A stretch of DNA of 5,051 nt, from the NCBI GenBank assembly GCA_026989405.1, contig JALSJL010000084.1, positions 1-5,051 of the forward strand. Reading direction: 5' to 3'. Below, piece by piece: positions 1 through 5,051 of the stretch. Position 1 is the first letter of the stretch, and every line of letters begins with the position of its first letter. The notes under the pieces were generated by a model. That model had not been told where the DNA came from. It made no database searches and was given only the letters and a program-made list of their open reading frames with translations. Origin of the DNA: Marinosulfonomonas sp. (GTDB lineage Bacteria; Pseudomonadota; Alphaproteobacteria; Rhodobacterales; Rhodobacteraceae). Both the position numbers and the translations under genes were made by a program.

Positions 1-1257
1 TGGGTGTTCCAGTTGCTGGCCTTCCTTTCGGGCATCGGCGGCGGCAACTTTGCGTCGTCCATGTCCAACATCTCGTTCTTTTACCCGAAAAAGGTCCAGG
101 GCTATGCGCTGGGAATGAATGCGGGCCTTGGCAACTTCGGCGTGACCACCATGCAGGTTGTCATCCCCGCCGTCATGACGGTCGCCATGTTCGGCGGCCC
201 GGGGCGGGCGCTGATCAACACCTCGGGCACGCTGATCGGCAAGATCCCGGCGGGCACGCTGACCTACATTCACAATGCCGGCTACGTCTGGCTGATCCCG
301 CTGATCCCGCTGGCCTTCCTGACATGGTTCGGGATGAACAACATCCGCGATGAGCACGTGTCCCCCGACATTCCGAACCCGATCGGGGCATTCGCCATCA
401 TCACGGGAATGCTGCTTGTCGGATTTGTTGCGGCCTATGTCGGCGTCTGGCTGATGCTGCCCACTGTCGAGGGAGGCTTGTCCACGTCTGGCTGGGGCAT
501 CAGCAAATGGATCGTTCTGCCCATCGTGATCGCGCTCACGGTGGGGATGCTCAAGATGATCCCCGGCTCGGTCGGCCAGAATCTGACGCGCCAGTATCGC
601 ATCTTCGGCAACAAGCATACCTGGGCCATGACCATCATCTATACCATGACCTTCGGCAGCTTCATCGGCTACTCGGCCGCCTTCGCGCTGGCGATCAAGG
701 TGGTGTTCGGTTTCCAGCACCTGATGGTTGATGGCGTGATGACCCACGGCACGGCAAACCCGGATGGCCCGTCAGCGCTGACCTATGCCTGGATGGGGCC
801 GTTCATCGGTGCGCTGATCCGCCCCGTCGGCGGCATGATCGCCGACAAGCTTGGCGGAGCGCGGGTCACGCAGTGGATCTCGATCATCATGGTCGCTTCC
901 GCTCTTGGCGTCGCCTGGTTCCTGCAAAAGGCCTATGCCTCGGCCACGCCGCAGGACTACTTCCTGCCGTTCATGATCCTGTTCCTGATCCTGTTCGCCG
1001 CCACCGGCATCGGAAACGGCTCGACCTTCCGCACGATCGCCGCCGTATTCGACAAGGAACAGGCCGGCCCGGTGCTGGGTTGGACCTCGGCAGTCGCCGC
1101 CTATGGCGCCTTCATCATCCCGAAGGTGTTCGGCGAGCAGATCAAGGCGACAACGCCGGAATATGCGCTCTACGGCTTCGCGGCGTTCTATGTCGTCTGC
1201 ATCATCATCAACTGGTGGTTCTACCTGCGCCCCGGCGCCTACGTGAAGAACCCCTGA
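1..1257 (+). CDS. narK: NarK-family nitrate/nitrite MFS transporter, C-terminal part (5' end outside window)
   Basis: Inner-membrane major facilitator protein that brings nitrate to the cytoplasmic nitrate reductase and/or exports nitrite. The reading frame is open through base 1, so the true start lies upstream; the GTG at 4 is inside the gene. By comparison with E. coli NarK (463 residues) roughly the first 155 residues (helices 1-3) are missing. Numbering from codon 4-6 as residue 1: the first nitrate signature is at about 9-44 (GGGNFASSMSNISFF, then ALGMNAGLGN), and the second at 335-349 (GIGNGSTF). Arg273 in GALIRPVGG (codon 820-822) matches substrate-binding Arg305 of E. coli NarK; the partner Arg89 would be upstream. 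Hydrophobic segments fit helices 4-12, plus two extra ones at about 127-152 and 168-186. The long loop before helix 11 of E. coli NarK is absent. It lies 66 bases before narG on the same strand, as in narKGHJI operons. It could be a free-standing NarK2-type protein or the second half of a NarK1-NarK2 fusion; family assignment is firm, subtype is not. Confidence 0.95.
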   Translation, partial: WVFQLLAFLSGIGGGNFASSMSNISFFYPKKVQGYALGMNAGLGNFGVTTMQVVIPAVMTVAMFGGPGRALINTSGTLIGKIPAGTLTYIHNAGYVWLIPLIPLAFLTWFGMNNIRDEHVSPDIPNPIGAFAIITGMLLVGFVAAYVGVWLMLPTVEGGLSTSGWGISKWIVLPIVIALTVGMLKMIPGSVGQNLTRQYRIFGNKHTWAMTIIYTMTFGSFIGYSAAFALAIKVVFGFQHLMVDGVMTHGTANPDGPSALTYAWMGPFIGALIRPVGGMIADKLGGARVTQWISIIMVASALGVAWFLQKAYASATPQDYFLPFMILFLILFAATGIGNGSTFRTIAAVFDKEQAGPVLGWTSAVAAYGAFIIPKVFGEQIKATTPEYALYGFAAFYVVCIIINWWFYLRPGAYVKNP

Positions 1258-1268
1258 TCCCGACACTC

Positions 1269-1296
1269 CCCTGCCCCGGAGCGTTCCGGGGCGGGG
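1269..1296 (+). other. GC-rich intercistronic hairpin between narK and narG
   Basis: An inverted repeat begins 11 bases after the narK stop. Left arm 1269-1280 pairs with right arm 1285-1296 around a GCGT loop at 1281-1284. This makes 12 pairs, all Watson-Crick except one T-G wobble (1272 with 1293), and the inner 8 pairs are perfect. What follows (GGTCGAAACGCG, partly inside the arm) has no T-run, so it does not look like a canonical intrinsic terminator. It more likely protects the narK mRNA 3' end, marks a processing site, or partly attenuates readthrough to set the narK:narG ratio. The structure is seen directly; the role is inferred. Confidence 0.6.
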
Positions 1297-1311
1297 TCGA
1301 AACGCGCAAAC

Positions 1312-1316
1312 AGGAG
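1312..1316 (+). promoter_or_regulatory. Shine-Dalgarno site of narG
   Basis: AGGAG sits 7 bases before the ATG at 1324, in the short A-rich stretch CAGGAGAATTCAAATG. This spacing supports the ATG at 1324 as the narG start, and the resulting N-terminus (MSQLLDRLNFF) resembles the E. coli NarG start (MSKFLDRFRYF). The 66-base gap shows no FNR-like TTGAT-N4-ATCAA site and no obvious -35/-10 pair, so transcription probably enters from upstream of narK. Confidence 0.85.
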
Positions 1317-1323
1317 AATTCAA

Positions 1324-4300
1324 ATGAGCCAACTGCTCGATCGCCTGAACTTCTTCCAGTCGAAGCGACTGGATACGTTCGCCAACGGCCACGGCCAGAC
1401 CACCATTGAAAGCCGCGAGTGGGAAGACACCTACCGCCACCGCTGGCAGCACGACAAGATCGTGCGCTCGACCCACGGGGTGAACTGCACCGGCTCATGC
1501 TCATGGAAGATCTATGTGAAAAGCGGCATCGTCACCTGGGAAACCCAGCAGACCGACTACCCGCGCACCCGGCCCGACCTGCCCAACCACGAACCGCGCG
1601 GCTGCGCCCGGGGGGCAAGCTACAGCTGGTATCTTTACAGCGCCAACCGGGTGAAAAACCCGCTGATCCGTGGCCGGCTGATGCGCGCCTGGCGCAAGAT
1701 GCGCGCCACCATGAGCGCGACCGACGCCTGGAAAGCGCTGCAGGAAGACCCGATCCTGCGTGCCTCCTACGTTGAAAAGCGCGGCCTTGGCGGCTTTGTG
1801 CGCGCCACATGGGACGAGGTGACGGAAATCATCGCCGCCGCCAACGCCTATACCGCCAGGACATACGGCCCGGACCGCGTGTTCGGCTTTTCGCCGATCC
1901 CGGCCATGTCGATGGTCTCTTACGCGGCCGGCTCGCGCTATCTGAGCCTGCTCGGCGGCACGGTGATGAGCTTTTACGACTGGTATTGCGACCTGCCGCC
2001 GGCCTCGCCCATGACCTGGGGCGAACAGACCGACGTGCCCGAAAGCGCCGACTGGTATAACGCGGGCTTCCTGCTGCTGTGGGGCTCGAACGTGCCGCAA
2101 ACCCGCACGCCGGATGCGCATTTCTACACCGAGGCGCGCTACAGCGGCACCAAGTCGGCGGTGATCAGCCCCGACTATTCCGAAGCCGCCAAGTTCGGCG
2201 ACATCTGGCTGAACCCGAAACAGGGGACCGACAGCGCGCTGTCGATGGCCATGGGCCATGTGATCCTGCGCGAGTTCCACCTCGACCGCCAGGTGCCCTA
2301 TTTCGAGGACTACACCCGCAAGTATTCCGACTTTCCGATGCTGGTGAAGCTGGAGGAAAAGGACGGCAGGCTTGTCCCCGGCCGCTTCCTGCGCGCCGAT
2401 GACCTTTCCGGCAAGCTCGGCGAAAAGAACAACCCCGAATGGAAAACCGTCGCCTGGGACAGCGCCTCGAACGGGCTTGTCGCGCCAAACGGCTCCATCG
2501 GCTACCGCTGGGGCGAGGATGGCGAGTGGAACCTGGAGGAACGCGCCAAGGGCAAGGACACCGAACTGAAGATGTCCTTCATCCTCGAAGAAGACCGCGA
2601 TGACGTGGTGGGCGTGGACTTCCCCTATTTCGGCGGTCAGGCCACCGAGAATTTCGTGAAATGCGACCACCCCGACGTGTTGACGAAAAACGTGCCGGTC
2701 AAGAAGGTCAAGATCGGGCGCAAGGAAATCCTGGTCGCCACCGTGTTTGACCTGTTTTGCGCCAACTACGGGCTGGATCGCGGCCTTGGCGGCGACTGGG
2801 TGGCCACGGAATATTCCGAGGACATCCCCTTCACCCCCGCCTGGGCGGAAAAGATCACTGGTGTCAGTGCCGAGAAAATCAGCACCGTCGCGCGCGAATT
2901 TGCGCTGAACGCGGAAAAGACCGAAGGGCGCTCGATGGTGATCCTCGGGGCCGGTCTGAACCACTGGTATCACATGGACATGAACTATCGCGGCATCATC
3001 AACATGCTGGTGATGTGCGGCTGCGTCGGCAAATCGGGTGGCGGCTGGAGCCATTATGTGGGCCAGGAAAAGCTGCGCCCGCAGACCGGTTGGCAACCGC
3101 TGGCCTTTGCGCTGGACTGGAGCCGCCCGCCGCGGCACATGAACTCGACCTCGGCCTGGTATGCGCACACCGACCAGTGGCGCTACGAGCAGGTGAGCGC
3201 GGGCGAAATCCTGTCGCCCACGGCGCCCGAAGGCGATTGGGACGCAAGCCTGATCGACTACAACATCCGGGCCGAGCGCATGGGCTGGCTGCCCAGCGCG
3301 CCGCAGTTGAAAACCAACCCGCTTGAGGTGGCGAAGGCCGCAAAAAAGGCGAAAAAGGACATCCCGGCCTATGTCGCCGAGCAGCTTTCCAGCGGCGAAC
3401 TGGAAATGTCCTGCGAGGACCCGGACGCGCCGGAAAACTGGCCGAGGAACCTGTTCGTGTGGCGTTCCAACCTGCTGGGGTCTTCCGGCAAGGGCCACGA
3501 GTATTTCCTCAAGCACCTGCTGGGCACCGATCACGGCGTGATGGGCAAGGATCTCGGCGAGGAAGGCGGGCAGATGCCGAAAGAGGCGAAATGGCACGAC
3601 GAGGCGCCGCGCGGCAAGCTGGACCTGCTGGTGACCATCGACTTCCGCATGTCCACGACGGCGGTCTATTCCGACATCGTGCTGCCCACGGCAAGCTGGT
3701 ATGAAAAGGACGACCTGAACACCTCGGACATGCACCCGTTCATCCACCCGCTGCAGGCGGCGGTGGACCCGGCCTATGAAAGCAAGTCGGATTGGGAAAT
3801 CTTCAAGGCGATTGCCAGGAAGTTTTCCGAGGTCGCGCCGGAAATCCTGGGCGTGGAAACCGACATCGTGCAGCTGCCGCTGCTGCACGACACTCCGATG
3901 GAAGTCGCACAGGATACGGTCAAGGACTGGAAGAAGGGCGAATGCGAGCTGATCCCCGGCAAGACCGCGCCGAACTATATCGCGGTCGAACGGGATTATC
4001 CGAACCTTTACAAAAAGTTCACCTCGGTCGGCCCGCTTCTGGACAAGCTGGGCAACGGCGGCAAGGGCATCAACTGGAACACCGAGGTCGAGGTCGAGCA
4101 CCTGCGCGACCTGAACGGTGTGGTTCTGGAAGACGGGGTCAGCAAGGGCATGCCCAGGCTGGATACCGCCATCGATGCGGCCGAAATGATCCTGATGCTG
4201 GCGCCCGAAACCAACGGCGAGGTCGCCGTCAAGGCCTGGCATGAGCTTGAAAAGGCCACGGGGCGCGAACACGCCCACCTTGCGGCGGTCAAGGAAGACG

Positions 4301-5049
4301 AAAAGATCCGCTTCCGCGATATCGCAGCCCAGCCGCGCAAGATCATCTCATCGCCCACATGGTCGGGCATCGAAAGCGAAGAGGTCTGCTACAACGCGGG
4401 CTACACCAACGTCCACGAACTGATCCCCTGGCGCACCCTGACCGGGCGGCAACAGCTATACCAGGACCATTTGTGGATGCGCGCCTTTGGCGAGGGGTTT
4501 TGCACCTACCGCCCGCCGGTGGACCTGAAAACCATCGACGGCAAGGTTGTCGAGGACGGCCCGCACGTGGTGCTGAACTTCATCACCCCGCACCAGAAAT
4601 GGGGCATCCACTCGACCTATTCCGACAACCTGCTGATGCTGACGCTCAACCGCGGCGGCCCGGTTGTCTGGCTGAGCGAAACCGACGCCAAATCGGCGGG
4701 CATCGTCGATAACGACTGGGTCGAGGTCTACAATTCCAACGGCGCCCTGACGGCGCGCGCGGTGGTCAGCCAGCGGATGAAGACCGGCACGCTTTACATG
4801 TATCACGCCCAGGAAAAGATCGTGAACACGCCGGGTTCCGAAAAGACCGGCAAGCGCGGCGGCATCCACAACTCGGTGACCCGAACGGTGCTCAAACCCA
4901 CCCACATGATCGGCGGCTACGCCCAACAGAGCTATGGCTTCAACTACTACGGAACCGTCGGTTCGAACCGGGACGAGTTCGTGATCGTGCGCAAGATGAA
5001 CAAGGTCGACTGGCTTGACCAGCCCGCCAAGACGGAGGCAGAGACATGA
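1324..5049 (+). CDS. narG: Respiratory nitrate reductase alpha subunit NarG (Mo-bisMGD, FS0 cluster), complete
   Basis: Catalytic subunit of the membrane-bound NarGHI complex, facing the cytoplasm. It reduces nitrate to nitrite with electrons from quinol passed through NarI and NarH. It has 1241 residues against 1247 in E. coli NarG, and is closely similar throughout. The N-terminal tail (1-20) matches the degenerate Tat-like leader that in E. coli NarG binds the chaperone NarJ and is not cleaved. FS0 [4Fe-4S] ligands are His51, Cys55, Cys59 and Cys94 (THGVNCTGSC, then RGCARG); His in first place is typical of NarG. Arg96, two residues after the last Cys, matches E. coli Arg94 near FS0 and the cofactor. 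The Mo ligand is Asp223 in DWYCDLPPASP, matching E. coli Asp222. Pterin-region histidines His1090, His1096, His1161 and His1182 match E. coli 1092, 1098, 1163 and 1184. The molybdopterin oxidoreductase domain spans about 45-800 and the dinucleotide-binding domain about 1085-1205. No frameshift or missing ligand is seen. The stop overlaps the narH start. Confidence 0.99.
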   Translation: MSQLLDRLNFFQSKRLDTFANGHGQTTIESREWEDTYRHRWQHDKIVRSTHGVNCTGSCSWKIYVKSGIVTWETQQTDYPRTRPDLPNHEPRGCARGASYSWYLYSANRVKNPLIRGRLMRAWRKMRATMSATDAWKALQEDPILRASYVEKRGLGGFVRATWDEVTEIIAAANAYTARTYGPDRVFGFSPIPAMSMVSYAAGSRYLSLLGGTVMSFYDWYCDLPPASPMTWGEQTDVPESADWYNAGFLLLWGSNVPQTRTPDAHFYTEARYSGTKSAVISPDYSEAAKFGDIWLNPKQGTDSALSMAMGHVILREFHLDRQVPYFEDYTRKYSDFPMLVKLEEKDGRLVPGRFLRADDLSGKLGEKNNPEWKTVAWDSASNGLVAPNGSIGYRWGEDGEWNLEERAKGKDTELKMSFILEEDRDDVVGVDFPYFGGQATENFVKCDHPDVLTKNVPVKKVKIGRKEILVATVFDLFCANYGLDRGLGGDWVATEYSEDIPFTPAWAEKITGVSAEKISTVAREFALNAEKTEGRSMVILGAGLNHWYHMDMNYRGIINMLVMCGCVGKSGGGWSHYVGQEKLRPQTGWQPLAFALDWSRPPRHMNSTSAWYAHTDQWRYEQVSAGEILSPTAPEGDWDASLIDYNIRAERMGWLPSAPQLKTNPLEVAKAAKKAKKDIPAYVAEQLSSGELEMSCEDPDAPENWPRNLFVWRSNLLGSSGKGHEYFLKHLLGTDHGVMGKDLGEEGGQMPKEAKWHDEAPRGKLDLLVTIDFRMSTTAVYSDIVLPTASWYEKDDLNTSDMHPFIHPLQAAVDPAYESKSDWEIFKAIARKFSEVAPEILGVETDIVQLPLLHDTPMEVAQDTVKDWKKGECELIPGKTAPNYIAVERDYPNLYKKFTSVGPLLDKLGNGGKGINWNTEVEVEHLRDLNGVVLEDGVSKGMPRLDTAIDAAEMILMLAPETNGEVAVKAWHELEKATGREHAHLAAVKEDEKIRFRDIAAQPRKIISSPTWSGIESEEVCYNAGYTNVHELIPWRTLTGRQQLYQDHLWMRAFGEGFCTYRPPVDLKTIDGKVVEDGPHVVLNFITPHQKWGIHSTYSDNLLMLTLNRGGPVVWLSETDAKSAGIVDNDWVEVYNSNGALTARAVVSQRMKTGTLYMYHAQEKIVNTPGSEKTGKRGGIHNSVTRTVLKPTHMIGGYAQQSYGFNYYGTVGSNRDEFVIVRKMNKVDWLDQPAKTEAET
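5034..5038 (+). promoter_or_regulatory. Shine-Dalgarno site of narH, inside the narG 3' end
   Basis: GGAGG lies 7 bases before the ATG at 5046, within the last codons of narG (Thr-Glu-Ala-Glu-Thr-stop). Its strength and spacing support 5046 as a real start rather than a chance ATG. Confidence 0.8.
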
Positions 5050-5051
5050 AA
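5046..5051 (+). CDS. narH: narH start (nitrate reductase beta subunit), first two codons only
   Basis: Only Met-Lys is inside the window, so the product cannot be read from its own sequence. The call rests on three things: narH follows narG in nar operons generally; the ATG overlaps the narG stop as ATGA (5046-5049) behind a good GGAGG site; and E. coli NarH also begins Met-Lys. NarH carries the four Fe-S clusters that link NarI haems to NarG. The overlap suggests translational coupling, which would help equal production of the two subunits. A different downstream gene would be surprising but is not excluded by six bases. Confidence 0.8.

Noticed and set aside
1269..1296. Rho-independent terminator ending the narK transcript
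   Set aside because: The stem is strong but no T-run follows, and a full stop here would leave narG without any visible promoter, so I list it as a hairpin of uncertain role instead.
1258..1323. Possible separate narG promoter or FNR/NarR-type operator in the gap
   Set aside because: The gap has no TTGAT-N4-ATCAA-like palindrome and no convincing promoter elements; the only symmetric element is the GC-rich hairpin.
873..1409. A 178-codon plus-strand frame bridging narK and narG
   Set aside because: It is out of frame with both genes, its protein is Arg/His/Pro-rich with no recognisable motif, and it would overlap both conserved coding sequences.
772..1476. A 234-codon minus-strand open frame spanning the narK 3' end, the gap and the narG 5' end
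   Set aside because: It runs antisense across two well-supported genes and the intergenic hairpin, has an Arg/Gly/Asp-rich composition typical of shadow frames, and shows no domain or ribosome site.
1501..4278. A 925-codon open frame on the minus strand, antisense to narG
   Set aside because: Its length comes from the strong G/C bias at third codon positions of narG, which removes stop codons from the opposite strand. The translation is low-complexity, rich in Arg, Gly, Ala, His and Val, with no recognisable domain, while the plus-strand frame is a full, intact NarG.

Overview
The window is ordinary respiratory nitrate reductase DNA. It holds the 3' part of a NarK-type nitrate/nitrite transporter gene, a complete narG (catalytic subunit of the membrane-bound, cytoplasm-facing nitrate reductase NarGHI), and the first two codons of what is almost certainly narH. 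All genes lie on the + strand in the order narK-narG-narH. High G+C, strong G/C preference at third codon positions and a narK directly upstream of narGH suggest a denitrifying or nitrate-respiring alphaproteobacterium of the Rhodobacterales/Paracoccus type. That placement is inferred from gene order and composition, not from a marker gene.

Layout: 1-1257 is the transporter, open at the window's left edge. 1258-1323 is a 66-base gap with a strong GC-rich hairpin that lacks a T-run, then a good Shine-Dalgarno sequence. 1324-5049 is narG, 1241 residues, intact, with every cofactor ligand I know to look for in place. 5046-5051 is the narH start, overlapping the narG stop by ATGA. No gap exceeds 300 bases. 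I saw no RNA gene, mobile element, CRISPR array or tandem repeat.

How the genes work together: NarK moves nitrate in (by H+ symport and/or exchange for nitrite). NarG reduces nitrate to nitrite at a Mo-bisMGD centre in the cytoplasm, using electrons passed from quinol through NarI haems and NarH Fe-S clusters. Co-transcription from a promoter upstream of the window is likely, because the narK-narG gap has no recognisable FNR-like site or promoter.

I found no undescribed system here. The points most worth a second look are a two-helix insertion in the middle of the NarK protein compared with the 12-helix E. coli form, the possibility that the left-truncated NarK is the second half of a NarK1-NarK2 fusion, and the intercistronic hairpin. 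Comparisons with E. coli proteins are from memory of those sequences, not from an alignment run.
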